This document shows positions 36,660 through 48,818 of a stretch of 64,000 bases of DNA, in pieces. Source of the stretch: Rhodopseudomonas palustris (GTDB taxonomy: Bacteria > Pseudomonadota > Alphaproteobacteria > Rhizobiales > Xanthobacteraceae); assembly GCF_013415845.1 (NCBI RefSeq), contig NZ_CP058907.1, forward strand, positions 4,216,001-4,280,000, written 5' to 3'. Under the pieces are notes generated by a model. It made no database searches and was not told the origin of the DNA. It worked only from the letters and a program-made list of their open reading frames with translations. The stretch's first letter is position 1, and each line of letters starts with the position of its first letter. A program made the position numbers and the translations under genes.

Positions 36660-37768
36660 CGCAGCGCCCCGATCACACCGTGCGGCGGCTGTCGGCTCGC
36701 CGCATCTGGCGTGCGCTGCATCTTTCGCTTGCGCTCACCGTCGGTGCCGGCCTCGCGTTGATCGGCGCGAGCGGCGCGCTGCTGGTGCTGAAAGAGCCGC
36801 TGGTCGCCCTCGAAGTCGGACGCGAGATCGTCAAGCCGCCGCGCATTGCGGGGCTGCCGGACGCCACTGCGGACCGGTGGATCGAGCGAACGAGCCAGCG
36901 CTACCCCGAGCTGAAGGTGATCGGAGCCAACGCGCCGGGTGCGGGATTCCTGCCCGGCGACGCGGCGATCGTATTCGGTCGCCTGCCGCCGGGCGATCTT
37001 GGCGTGGTGTTCGTACATCCCCAGAGCGGCGAGCCGCTCGGACAGTTCGCGTTCGATCGATCGTGGTTCGCAGCGGTGGTGAATCTGCATCGCCGATTGC
37101 TGCTGCCAAGTTCGCTGGGCGCCGACGTGGTCAGTTGGTGCGGCATCGGCCTCGCGGCATCGCTGCTGTCGGGCGCGTATCTGTGGTGGCCGCGGCAGCG
37201 AAAATGGTGGCGATCATTCTGGATTAACGCATCCGCCTCGGGACGGCGAAGCCTGATCGAATGGCATGGCGTGTCGGCCGCCTATCTGCTGGCGCCCATG
37301 CTCGTGCTGGCGGCAACCGGAGTGGCGCTTACCAAACCGCAGTGGCTGGGACTGCGCGGGCCGGCACCGGCCAAGCCCATGGCCCAGGCAATCGCTCCGG
37401 CCTGTACTGCCGGCACCGACATTCCCGCCGCATTGGCGGCCACCGCGCAGGCGCACCCCAGCGCCCACATCGTCGGTATCATCCTGCCGCGAGGACCGGC
37501 CGGCGCGTATCAGATCAGGTTGCGTTCACCGATATCGAGCCGCAACGACCTGACTGTGGAGGTCAGAACGGGATGTACCACGCCTGTGGTGGAGACTGTT
37601 GAGGCCGACTCCGCACTCCGGCGCGACTGGCTGAACCCGCTGCACGCAGATATGCGGCTCGGCATCTCCGGACAGGCGGTCGTGTTCCTGTGCGGCATCG
37701 CGCTTCCGGTTCTGTATGCGACCGGGCTTTGGTTGTGGATAGGACGGCGGCGCAAGCGCGCCGGCTGA
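36656..37768 (+). CDS. PepSY-associated membrane protein (PiuB-like)
   Basis: 370 residues from GTG (VTQRPDHTVRRLSARRIWRA). Membrane segments near residues 24-45 (LSLALTVGAGLALIGASGAL), 155-180, 210-230 and 340-365 fit the PepSY_TM family, with periplasmic PepSY-like loops (VALEVGREIVKPPR, FDRSWFAAVVNLHRRLLL). Such proteins accompany TonB siderophore receptors and are implicated in ferric-siderophore reduction at the inner membrane. The start overlaps the preceding stop. Confidence 0.88.
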   Translation: MTQRPDHTVRRLSARRIWRALHLSLALTVGAGLALIGASGALLVLKEPLVALEVGREIVKPPRIAGLPDATADRWIERTSQRYPELKVIGANAPGAGFLPGDAAIVFGRLPPGDLGVVFVHPQSGEPLGQFAFDRSWFAAVVNLHRRLLLPSSLGADVVSWCGIGLAASLLSGAYLWWPRQRKWWRSFWINASASGRRSLIEWHGVSAAYLLAPMLVLAATGVALTKPQWLGLRGPAPAKPMAQAIAPACTAGTDIPAALAATAQAHPSAHIVGIILPRGPAGAYQIRLRSPISSRNDLTVEVRTGCTTPVVETVEADSALRRDWLNPLHADMRLGISGQAVVFLCGIALPVLYATGLWLWIGRRRKRAG

Positions 37769-37797
37769 GGCGCCTTGCGGATGCACGGCCGTCTGGA

Positions 37798-39531
37798 TCA
37801 GGCGGCCGCACCGGCCGAAGCCGGGGCCGTGGCGCTAGTGATCGGGCTGGCGGCAGCATCCCCGCTCACGGCATCGACGCCGAGGCGCGCGATCATGGCG
37901 CGGGCGATTTCGTCTTCGCCCATGATCACCAGATTGGCGCCGTTGCTGCGCAGATGCGTCACTTCTTCGGCCGAATGCGCACGGGCGATAATCAGAAGTC
38001 CGGGATTGACCGCACGCGCCTTGGCGACGATCTGGCCGCCTTCGAACGCGTTGGGGATCGCCACCAGCAGGCCGTGCGCCTGCGCGACCTCGGCCTCGTC
38101 GAGGATCTCCTGGGCGGCAGCGTTGCCGTTGATCGCGGTGAAGCCTTCACGCTGCAACCGTGCCACCCGTTCGTCGTCGTTCTCGATCACCACCATGTCG
38201 GCGCCGGCGCGGCGGAGCGCGGTGCTGACATTGGAGCCGACGCGGCCGTGGCCGACCAGGACGATATGGCCGCGCAGCTGCGCCGGCATTGCAGCGGCCG
38301 CAGCCTCCTTCGCCGCCTGCTTGGCGACTTCGGCTGCCGCCGCGATCTTGGCGCTGACCCGATCGAGGAGCACGAACATCATCGGATTGAGCATGATCGA
38401 GATGATCGCACCGGCCAGCACCAGATCGCGGCCGCGCTCCGGCATCAGCCCGAGGCTGACGCCGAGCCCGGCGAGGATGAAAGAGAACTCGCCGATCTGC
38501 GCCAGCGAAGCGGAGATCGTCAGCGCCGTCATGTTGGGATGGCCGAACAGCCGCACGATGAAGAAAGCGGCGATCGACTTGCCGAATACGATGATCAGCA
38601 CGGTGACGAGCAGCGGCAACGGCTCACGCACCACGATGCCGGGATCGACCAGCATGCCGACCGAGACGAAGAACAGCACCGCGAACGCATCCCGCAGCGG
38701 CAGCGTCTCGTTGGCAGCGCGATGGCTGAGCTCGGACTCCGACAGGATCATGCCGGCGAAGAACGCGCCGAGCGCGAGCGATACGTCGAACAGCACCGCC
38801 GCGCCGAATGCGACGCCGAGCGAGATCGCCAGCACCGCGAGACGAAACAGCTCGCGCGAGCCGGTGTGCGCGACGTAGTGCAGCATCCACGGAATGATGC
38901 GGCGGCCGACCACCAGCATGAACACCATGAAGGCGAACACCTTGCCGAGCGTCATCGCCACCGGCCACAGCACCGTCTCCCAGTTGGCGGTGGTAGCCTC
39001 GCCCTTGAGCAGCCCCGCGACCGCCGGCAGCAGCACCAACGTCAGCACCATCGCGATGTCTTCGACGATCAGCCAGCCGACCGCGATCCGGCCGCGCTCG
39101 CTGTCGACCAGCCGGCGCTCCTGCAGCGCGCGAAGCAGCACCACGGTACTCGCCACCGACAGCGCCAGACCGAACACCAGGCCGGCGCCGAACGGCCAGC
39201 CCAGCGCATGGCCAAGCCCGGCGCCGAGCACGGTTGCAGCACCGATCTGCACCACCGCACCGGGAATCGCGATCGCCCGGACTTCGAGCAAATCCTTCAA
39301 TGAAAAATGCAGGCCGACGCCGAACATCAGCAGGATGACGCCAATTTCGGCGAGCTCGTTGGCGAGGCTCTGATCGGCCACATAGCCGGGGGTGAATGGG
39401 CCGATCACAACGCCGGCGAGCAGATAACCGACCAGCGGCGAGATTTTCAGCCGCTGGGCCGCGACACCGAAGGCAAAAGCCAGCACCAAGCCGGCCACGA
39501 TGGTGGAAATCAGTGGGGTGTTGTGCTCCAT
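37798..39531 (-). CDS. YbaL/KefB-type cation:proton antiporter
   Basis: 577 residues from MEHNTPLISTIVAGLVLAFA, which aligns with E. coli YbaL in the opening HNTPLIST and in SPLVGYLLAGVVIGPFTPGY and VILLMFGVGLHFSLKDLL. About 12 membrane segments (CPA2 family) are followed by a TrkA-N domain starting GHIVLVGHGRVGSNVSTALR. Probably K+/H+ exchange controlled by a nucleotide bound to TrkA-N. A further in-frame start lies 36 bases upstream. It diverges from a second CPA2 antiporter 183 bases away. Confidence 0.9.
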   Translation of the reverse strand: MEHNTPLISTIVAGLVLAFAFGVAAQRLKISPLVGYLLAGVVIGPFTPGYVADQSLANELAEIGVILLMFGVGLHFSLKDLLEVRAIAIPGAVVQIGAATVLGAGLGHALGWPFGAGLVFGLALSVASTVVLLRALQERRLVDSERGRIAVGWLIVEDIAMVLTLVLLPAVAGLLKGEATTANWETVLWPVAMTLGKVFAFMVFMLVVGRRIIPWMLHYVAHTGSRELFRLAVLAISLGVAFGAAVLFDVSLALGAFFAGMILSESELSHRAANETLPLRDAFAVLFFVSVGMLVDPGIVVREPLPLLVTVLIIVFGKSIAAFFIVRLFGHPNMTALTISASLAQIGEFSFILAGLGVSLGLMPERGRDLVLAGAIISIMLNPMMFVLLDRVSAKIAAAAEVAKQAAKEAAAAAMPAQLRGHIVLVGHGRVGSNVSTALRRAGADMVVIENDDERVARLQREGFTAINGNAAAQEILDEAEVAQAHGLLVAIPNAFEGGQIVAKARAVNPGLLIIARAHSAEEVTHLRSNGANLVIMGEDEIARAMIARLGVDAVSGDAAASPITSATAPASAGAAA

Positions 39532-39714
39532 CGTTCCGTTGTGCGGCATGACGCCGCGACCGTCCACCCGAACGAGGGCTACCGATCGCCGCAGTGCACG
39601 CGGACGAGACGGAACCGACTTTGGCAGAGCTGAGAATCGCGATCTATTGCCGCAGCCCTGCGACGATTTGATCGATGTCGTCGCCCTCCGCTACCTCACG
39701 TGATTGAAAGAACG

Positions 39715-41493
39715 ATGTCAGTCGAAAACGATGTGGGAGTTTACCGGGAAGCCTTGGTGTTTCTCGGGACTGCAGGCGTACTGATCCCGGTGATGACGCG
39801 GTTTCGCGTCAGCCCGGTGCTCGGCTTTCTGGTCGCGGGGCTGGTGCTCGGTCCGCACAGCCTCGGCCGGATCGGCGCCGACCTGCCCTGGCTGAGTTAC
39901 GTCACCATTACCTCTCAGGATGCGGTCGATCGGCTGGCCGAACTCGGCGTCGCCTTCCTGCTGTTCACCATCGGCCTCGAACTGTCGTTCGACCGTCTCT
40001 GGACGATGCGGCGGCTGGTGTTCGGCCTCGGCATGTCGCAGGTGGTGCTGACGACCGCGGCGATCAGCGGCATCGCGCTCATCTTCGGCAACACCGTGGA
40101 ATCGAGCCTAGTGATCGGCGCCTGTCTGGCGCTGTCGTCGACCGCGATCGTGCTGCAGCTCTTGGCCGAGCAGAAGCGGCTCGCGACCGTGGCCGGGCGC
40201 AGCATCTTCGCGGTGCTGCTGGCGCAGGATCTCGCGGTGGTACCGATCCTGTTTCTGATCGTGGTGTTCGGCAAGGCGGCCGGCGATGCGGCGGGCGGCG
40301 GCGCGGCCAGCACCGGCGCCGTTTGGCTTGGGCTCGCAATGGCCTTGGTGCAGGCCGCCGCCGCCATCCTGCTGATCATCGGCTTCGGCCGGCTGGTGCT
40401 GCGCCGGCTGTTCCGCCTGGTCGCCTCGACCCACAACCGTGAACTGTTCATGGCGACGATCCTGTTCGTGGTGGTCGGCACCTCGCTGGTCACGCACGTC
40501 GCCGGATTGTCGATGGCGCTCGGCGCCTTCCTGGCCGGCCTGGTGCTGGCCGAGACCGAATTCCGCCGCCAGGTCGAAGTCGATATCGAGCCGTTCAAGG
40601 GCATGCTGCTCGGGCTGTTCTTCATCTCGGTCGGAATGCGGATCGATCTTGCCGAAGTTGCGCGCTATCCGGCGATGGTGGCGACCTCTGTGATCGGCAT
40701 GACGGCGCTGAAGGCGCTGGTGATCGCCGGCCTCACCTGGCTGTTCCGGCTGTCGCGGCCGGTGATCGCCGAGGCCAGCCTGCTGCTCGCCGGCGGCGGC
40801 GAATTCGCCTTCCTGGTGCTCGGGCTTGCCAGCTCCAGCGGCCTCGTCACGCGCGAGGTCGAGCAGTTCATGCTGCTGGTGTCGTCGGGCACCATGATGC
40901 TGACGCCCTATCTGGCGCGGCTGAGCCGCAAGGCCAGCGCACGCGCCCGCAAGGCGGTGGCGGTGGCGGCCGGTCACACCGATCCGACGCCCAGCGACTC
41001 GCCGCGTATCATTTTGGTCGGCTATGGCCGCGTCGGCCGCATCGTCGGCGACATCCTGAACAAGCAGGGCAAGCCGTTCATCGGCATCGACGTCGATCCG
41101 GAAGCGGTGGCGCGCGCCCGCAAGGCCGGCGTCAACGTCGTGTATGGCGACGCCACCCAGCGCGCGTTCCTGCGCAAATGCGGGCTCGGCGATGCGCCCG
41201 CCGTGGTGGTGACGATGCACGACGCCGCAGCCGCCGAACACGTCGTCGCCGCGGCCCGTGCCGAGCGCGCCGACCTGCCGGTGATCGTCCGCGCCCGCGA
41301 CGCCGACCACGCCGCGCGGCTGTTTACCCTCGGCGCCACCGAAGTGATCCGCGAAGTGCTGGAAGCCAGCTTCGAGATCGCCTCCACCGTGCTGCAGGCG
41401 CTCGGCATGCCGGTCGGCAAAGTCATCGCCGTGATCCACGACGAACGCGACACCCGCAAGAAGCGCGTCCGCGCCGGCGTACCGGCCGATTGA
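39715..41493 (+). CDS. KefB/KefC-type monovalent cation:proton antiporter
   Basis: 592 residues from MSVENDVGVYREALVFLGTA (GTG 39700 is an alternative start). CPA2 membrane domain: RVSPVLGFLVAGLVLGPHSL, ELGVAFLLFTIGLELSFDRL, LSSTAIVLQLLAEQKRL and LAQDLAVVPILFLIV. The TrkA-N domain begins IILVGYGRVGRIVGDILNKQ. Close to KefB/KefC in length and layout, but no KefF/KefG-like partner gene is adjacent and glutathione gating cannot be assumed. Confidence 0.9.
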   Translation: MSVENDVGVYREALVFLGTAGVLIPVMTRFRVSPVLGFLVAGLVLGPHSLGRIGADLPWLSYVTITSQDAVDRLAELGVAFLLFTIGLELSFDRLWTMRRLVFGLGMSQVVLTTAAISGIALIFGNTVESSLVIGACLALSSTAIVLQLLAEQKRLATVAGRSIFAVLLAQDLAVVPILFLIVVFGKAAGDAAGGGAASTGAVWLGLAMALVQAAAAILLIIGFGRLVLRRLFRLVASTHNRELFMATILFVVVGTSLVTHVAGLSMALGAFLAGLVLAETEFRRQVEVDIEPFKGMLLGLFFISVGMRIDLAEVARYPAMVATSVIGMTALKALVIAGLTWLFRLSRPVIAEASLLLAGGGEFAFLVLGLASSSGLVTREVEQFMLLVSSGTMMLTPYLARLSRKASARARKAVAVAAGHTDPTPSDSPRIILVGYGRVGRIVGDILNKQGKPFIGIDVDPEAVARARKAGVNVVYGDATQRAFLRKCGLGDAPAVVVTMHDAAAAEHVVAAARAERADLPVIVRARDADHAARLFTLGATEVIREVLEASFEIASTVLQALGMPVGKVIAVIHDERDTRKKRVRAGVPAD

Positions 41494-41722
41494 GGGCGCG
41501 GCTCCGCAAAAAGCCTACATCTCCCGCGTCATGTCGGTATCTCTCCTCTCCCCTGCCATTCAGACCATCGCCCTGCACGACGGCACGGAACAGACCACCT
41601 CGACCGAACTTATCGGTTGATGCGGTCAGTCTGCCTCGTGTCTCGAGCAGCGTTCGCAGCTTCGAAGTCGGCTGATCGGCGTCCCCCGTCCGGTCTCCAT
41701 TGCTATCGAAAGCGTCGATCTG

Positions 41723-43681
41723 ATGAAGCTGGGCAAAGCCCAATCCCTGGAAGACGTCGCCGGTCTGGTCGGCGCCTGCGCGGTCACGATCCTGGCCGTC
41801 ATCATCATCTCGGCGCTGTATGTCGGCCGAGAGGTGTTCGTCCCGGTCGCCCTGGCGATCCTGCTGAGCTTCGTGCTGGCTCGCCCGGTCAACTTCCTGC
41901 AGTCCCTGCGGGTGCCGCGGGCAATCGCGGCGATCACCACCGTTCTTTTCGCCTTCGCGGTGATCTTCGCGCTCGGCAGCCTGATCGCGACGCAGCTGTC
42001 GCGGCTGGCCGACGACCTGCCGCAGTACCAATCGACGATCCAATCCAAGATCACCTCGCTGCGCGGCGTGACCGGCGGCTCCACGACGCTCGAACGCGCC
42101 GAGGGGATGCTGCAGAATCTCAGCAAGGAACTGAACAAACCGAAGAACGCGCCCGCGCCGTCGCTGAGCAATCCACCGACGTCGTCGTCGAGACCGGTCA
42201 CCCCCGTTCCGGTCGAAGTCCTGCAGCCCGATCCGGGGACCTTGGCGAACCTGCGATCTCTGATCGCGCCGCTGATCTCGCCGCTGGCGACGACCGGCAT
42301 CATCGTGATCTTCGTTATCTTCATCCTGTTGCAGCGGGAGGACCTGCGCAATCGGCTGATCCGGCTCGCCGGCACGCGCGATCTGCAGCGCACGACCGCG
42401 GCGCTGGATGATGCCGCCAGCCGGCTGAGCCGCTTGTTCCTCAATCAGCTGCTGATCAACTCCGGCTTCGGCGTGCTGATCGGCACCGGGTTGTGGATCA
42501 TCGGCGTGCCGAGCCCGGCGCTGTGGGGCATTCTCGCCGCGGTGCTGCGCTTCGTGCCGTATATCGGATCGATCATCTCAGCGGCCTTCCCACTGACCCT
42601 GGCGGTCGCGGTCGATCCCGGCTGGTCGATGCTGGTGTGGACTGCGATCCTGTTCTTCGTGATCGAACCGGCGATCGCCCATGTCGTCGAGCCGATGGTG
42701 TACGGCCGTAGTACCGGGCTGTCGCCGGTCGCCGTGGTGATCTCGGCGACGTTCTGGACGGCGCTGTGGGGCCCGATCGGCCTCGTTCTCGCCACGCCGC
42801 TGACGGTGTGTCTTGTCGTGCTGGGACGGCACGTCGAGCGGTTGGCGTTTCTCGACGTAATGTTCGGTGATCGGCCGGCGCTATCGCCGCCGGAGATCTT
42901 CTATCAGCGCATGCTGGCCGGCGACCCGGCCGAAGCCGCCGAGAAGGCCGAGCAGTTTCTCAAGGAACGCTCACTGTCATCGTATTACGACGATGTCGCC
43001 CTGAAAGGCCTGCAACTCGCTCAGGCCGACCTCGATCGCGACGCACTCGACGCCGTGCGCCTGACGCGGATCAAGGAGACGGTGCAGGAGTTCACCGAGG
43101 ACCTCACGGACGAAATCGATCAGGCGCCGGACGGCGACGAAGCCACCACCGACGCCGAGGCGGCTGCCGCCGTCGAAGTGACGCCGGTCGATCACGCCGA
43201 CGACGACATCGCAGTGCTGAAGCCCGCCGACCTCAAGCCTGGATGGCAAGGCGATGCGCCGGTGATGTGCATCGGCGGACGGTTACAACTCGACGAGGCC
43301 GCGGCGCTGATGCTGGCGCATTTGTGCCGCGTGCACGGCATCGGCGCCCGTGTCGAGCCATCGAGCGCGCTGTCCACCAAGAACATCTTTGGCCTCGACG
43401 TCTCGAACGTCGCGCTGATCTGCCTGTCGTATCTCGAGGCGTCGAACACGACCCATATCCGCTACGCCGTCCGCCGCCTGCGTCGCAAGGCTCCGCACGC
43501 CAAGATCATCGTCGCTTTGTGGTCGGCGGAGACTCCGCAACTGGCAGACACCAACGAATCCGCGCAGGCCGACGCAACGGTGCTGACGCTGCGCGACGCC
43601 GTGAAATACTGCGTCGAAGAGGCGATCATTGAGCCGCCGCCGCAGACGATCGAAATGCCGGTGATCAGCGAGGCTGTGTAG
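41723..43681 (+). CDS. AI-2E/PerM-family permease with a long C-terminal extension
   Basis: 652 residues from MKLGKAQSLEDVAGLVGACA. The first ~360 residues are the permease: paired segments at 18-60, then LLINSGFGVLIGTGLWIIGV, VPYIGSIISAAFPLTLAVAV and WTALWGPIGLVLATPL. Standard members are ~350 residues; here ~290 more follow. Residues ~400-500 are charged helices (EAAEKAEQFLKERSL), and ~510-640 form an alpha/beta unit (VMCIGGRLQLDEAAALMLAH, NVALICLSYLEASN, AKIIVALWSAE) that resembles a Rossmann/B12-binding-like sensor. Transported substrate unknown. Confidence 0.82.
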   Translation: MKLGKAQSLEDVAGLVGACAVTILAVIIISALYVGREVFVPVALAILLSFVLARPVNFLQSLRVPRAIAAITTVLFAFAVIFALGSLIATQLSRLADDLPQYQSTIQSKITSLRGVTGGSTTLERAEGMLQNLSKELNKPKNAPAPSLSNPPTSSSRPVTPVPVEVLQPDPGTLANLRSLIAPLISPLATTGIIVIFVIFILLQREDLRNRLIRLAGTRDLQRTTAALDDAASRLSRLFLNQLLINSGFGVLIGTGLWIIGVPSPALWGILAAVLRFVPYIGSIISAAFPLTLAVAVDPGWSMLVWTAILFFVIEPAIAHVVEPMVYGRSTGLSPVAVVISATFWTALWGPIGLVLATPLTVCLVVLGRHVERLAFLDVMFGDRPALSPPEIFYQRMLAGDPAEAAEKAEQFLKERSLSSYYDDVALKGLQLAQADLDRDALDAVRLTRIKETVQEFTEDLTDEIDQAPDGDEATTDAEAAAAVEVTPVDHADDDIAVLKPADLKPGWQGDAPVMCIGGRLQLDEAAALMLAHLCRVHGIGARVEPSSALSTKNIFGLDVSNVALICLSYLEASNTTHIRYAVRRLRRKAPHAKIIVALWSAETPQLADTNESAQADATVLTLRDAVKYCVEEAIIEPPPQTIEMPVISEAV

Positions 43682-43727
43682 GAGCGGAGCGGGCAAACTT
43701 CGTACCGCGAATCTCCGCGCCTCTCGT

Positions 43728-43765
43728 CATTCCGGGGCACGCGTAGCGCGAACCCGGAACGACGG
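43728..43765. repeat. Half-copy of the cattccggggcgc repeat
   Basis: cgtcattccggggcacgcgt...acccggaacgac: a single compact palindromic unit between the convergent permease and acetyltransferase genes. Confidence 0.6.
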
Positions 43766-43775
43766 GGTGAGGCTG

Positions 43776-44537
43776 TTAGTTCTGCGCCGACCGTCGATAG
43801 TTATAGCGGTACAGCTCGTGGTCGAAGCCCAGGCTCGCATACAGCGCGCGGCCCGCTTTGTTGTCGGCGACGACTTGCAGGCACACGTCCTTGGCGCCGT
43901 TGCTGATGCCCCAGGCGAACAGCGCCTGCATCAGGCGGCGGCCGAGGCCCTGGCCGCGGAGCGCTGCATCGACCACGACGGACTCCACCACCAGCAGATC
44001 GCCAGACACCACGCCGTAGGCGGTGGCGACGATCACACCGTCGCGGTGGAGTGCGAGGAAGCCCGCCGGCAGTGCGATCGCATCGACGACGCGGGCATAG
44101 ACGGACGCGTGTGATGGTGATTGCGCCTGCAGCCGTGCAATCGCGGCCAGCCATTCGGCATCGGCACGCGAGGTGATGGTAACCTCCGGCGCCGTTGCGG
44201 CGAAGCTCTCAGGCACGAGGTCGCGATACAGCGTGCAGGCCTCGCCCTCGCAGCCGAAGCCGCGCTGATCGAGCTCGCGATGGATCTGCGTAGCGCCCGC
44301 GAGCAGCGACGGCACGCGGACGATCAGCGGCAGCCGATGCGCGCGATAGAGCCGATCGAAAACATCGAGCTGCGGCGCGATGGTGGTGATGCCCGAATGC
44401 AGCGGATTGGCCGAATTGATCCGGCGCGATACGCCGTCGCCGAACCGCAGCAGCCAGTCGCCGATCAGCGCGCTCCGCAGCGACGGCCAGGCGTTGAGGC
44501 AGGCCTGTTCGACCTGCCACGCCAGTGCCGGATCCAC
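43776..44537 (-). CDS. GNAT family N-acetyltransferase
   Basis: 253 residues. The acetyl-CoA site is VVESVVVDAALRGQGLGRRL (the V..RG.G.G.. pattern) followed by MQALFAWGISNGAKDVCLQV and NKAGRALYASLGFDHELYRY, a typical GNAT C-terminal half. The N-terminal ~115 residues resemble an incomplete first GNAT domain. Substrate unknown. It stops on the same strand just before alaS, which it follows by one base, so the two are co-transcribed. Confidence 0.88.
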   Translation of the reverse strand: MDPALAWQVEQACLNAWPSLRSALIGDWLLRFGDGVSRRINSANPLHSGITTIAPQLDVFDRLYRAHRLPLIVRVPSLLAGATQIHRELDQRGFGCEGEACTLYRDLVPESFAATAPEVTITSRADAEWLAAIARLQAQSPSHASVYARVVDAIALPAGFLALHRDGVIVATAYGVVSGDLLVVESVVVDAALRGQGLGRRLMQALFAWGISNGAKDVCLQVVADNKAGRALYASLGFDHELYRYNYRRSAQN

Positions 44538-44538
44538 G

Positions 44539-47208
<2,670 letters not shown>

Positions 47209-47441
47209 GTTCGTCCAATCACCCGGAATGCCCGCGAAACGCCCGCCGAACCCACCTCTTCCGGTGTCATGCCTTTTAGACGCGGGGACGCGCGCTGTCT
47301 AGAAAGTGGGCATGGATTCAGTTGTTTGCCAGCAGGGAGGCCCACTTCCACGGGCGTTTACGAAGACCCGTTGATAGCTCGCCGAGCCGCGTTGACAGCC
47401 TTGTTGAAGCCGTGTTTGTGTCCTACCTACCTAAGACTAAG
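47209..47441. other. Divergent promoter region of alaS and the gcv operon
   Basis: About 230 bases without a gene. It ends at the start of the glycine riboswitch. No clear operator was found. Confidence 0.4.
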
Positions 47442-47612
47442 TCGCGTCGGGAGAGATCGGCCGCAAGGCCGGCGCCGAAGGAGCAACCGCCCCGGAAACT
47501 CTCAGGCAAACGGACCGCGCGGCCGACTGACATCTGGAAAGAGACCCTGCCGGGCGATCCCGGGACGGGTCCGCCGACGGGATAATGCTCTCAGGCACAG
47601 CGACAGATGGGG
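47442..47612 (+). promoter_or_regulatory. Tandem glycine riboswitch controlling gcvT-H-P
   Basis: The first aptamer shows the gcvT-motif signature gtcgggagagatcgg...gccgaaggagcaa...aactctcaggcaaa...ggac (47445-47514). A second, more diverged aptamer follows at about 47528-47612 (ctggaaagagacc...gatcccggga...gctctcaggcacag...gacagatgg). Two linked aptamers upstream of gcvT are the classic arrangement: glycine binding turns on the cleavage system. The expression platform lies between ~47612 and the gcvT start at 47661. Confidence 0.93.
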
Positions 47613-47660
47613 CTCGAATGGTGACGAGAAATCGGTCTCGGGAACCTTGGGAGCCTGGAT

Positions 47661-48809
47661 ATGCTGGCGGGTGACGACACCCAATCCTTGAAACGCACAC
47701 CGCTCTACGCGCTGCACCTGGCACGCGGCGGCAAGATGGTGCCCTTCGCCGGCTACGACATGCCGGTGCAATACGCGCCTGGCGTGTTGAAAGAACATCT
47801 GCACACGCGCAATGCCGCAGGGCTTTTCGACGTCTCGCATATGGGCCAGATCGAACTGCGGGCGAAGTCCGGCAAGCTCGAAGACGCCGCCCGCGCGCTC
47901 GAAGCGTTGATCCCGCAGGACATCGTGGCGCTGCCGCCCGGCCGCCAGCGCTATGCGCAGTTCACCAACGAATCCGGCGGAATTCTCGACGACCTGATGG
48001 TCACCAATCTCGGCGACCGGCTGTTCCTGGTGGTCAACGCCGCCTGCAAGGACGCCGACGAAGCGCATTTGCGGGCGCATCTGGCAGACGCCTGCGACAT
48101 CACCGCGCTGACCGATCGCGCGCTGATCGCGCTGCAGGGCCCGAAGGCCGAAGCCGCGCTGGCGAAATTCTGTGCAGACGTCGCAAAGATGAAGTTCATG
48201 GATGTCGCCGAGCTCAGCCTCGACGGCCTTGCCTGCATCGTCTCGCGCTCCGGCTACACCGGCGAGGACGGCTTCGAGATCTCGGTGCCGGCGGACGGCG
48301 CCGAACGGCTTGCGACCGCGCTGCTCGACAACCCGGACGTGCTGCCGATCGGGCTTGGGGCCCGCGACAGCCTGCGGCTGGAAGCCGGGCTGTGCCTGTA
48401 CGGCCACGATATCGACACCGCCACCACGCCGGTCGAAGCCGCACTGAACTGGTCGATCCAGAAGAGCCGCCGCAATGGCGGCGCTCGTCCGGGCGGCTTC
48501 CTCGGCGCCTCGGCGATTCTCAGCCAGCTTGATGGCGGCACCGCTCGGCTGCGCGTTGGCCTGCGGCCTGAAGGCCGCGCCCCGGTGCGCGAAAATGCGC
48601 CGCTGTTCGCCAGCGCCGATTCGGCCGAGCCGGTCGGCACCGTCACCTCCGGCGGCTTCGGGCCGAGCCTGAACGCACCGGTGGCGATGGGCTATCTGCC
48701 GGCCGCGCTGGCTGCGCGCGACGCCGTCGTTTTTGCCGAAGTACGCGGCCAGCGTCTGCCGCTGCGCGTCGCGGCGATGCCGTTCGTTCCGAACACCTAC
48801 AAGCGCTGA
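47661..48809 (+). CDS. gcvT: Glycine cleavage T protein (aminomethyltransferase)
   Basis: 382 residues from MLAGDDTQSLKRTPLYALHL. Hallmarks: HLARGGKMVPFAGYDMPVQY, LFDVSHMGQIELRAK, YTGEDGFEISVPADGAE and LRLEAGLCLYGHDID. It passes the methylene group from lipoyl-GcvH to tetrahydrofolate and releases ammonia. First gene after the riboswitch; gcvH starts 9 bases after its stop. Confidence 0.95.
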   Translation: MLAGDDTQSLKRTPLYALHLARGGKMVPFAGYDMPVQYAPGVLKEHLHTRNAAGLFDVSHMGQIELRAKSGKLEDAARALEALIPQDIVALPPGRQRYAQFTNESGGILDDLMVTNLGDRLFLVVNAACKDADEAHLRAHLADACDITALTDRALIALQGPKAEAALAKFCADVAKMKFMDVAELSLDGLACIVSRSGYTGEDGFEISVPADGAERLATALLDNPDVLPIGLGARDSLRLEAGLCLYGHDIDTATTPVEAALNWSIQKSRRNGGARPGGFLGASAILSQLDGGTARLRVGLRPEGRAPVRENAPLFASADSAEPVGTVTSGGFGPSLNAPVAMGYLPAALAARDAVVFAEVRGQRLPLRVAAMPFVPNTYKR

Positions 48810-48818
48810 GGACTCCTC

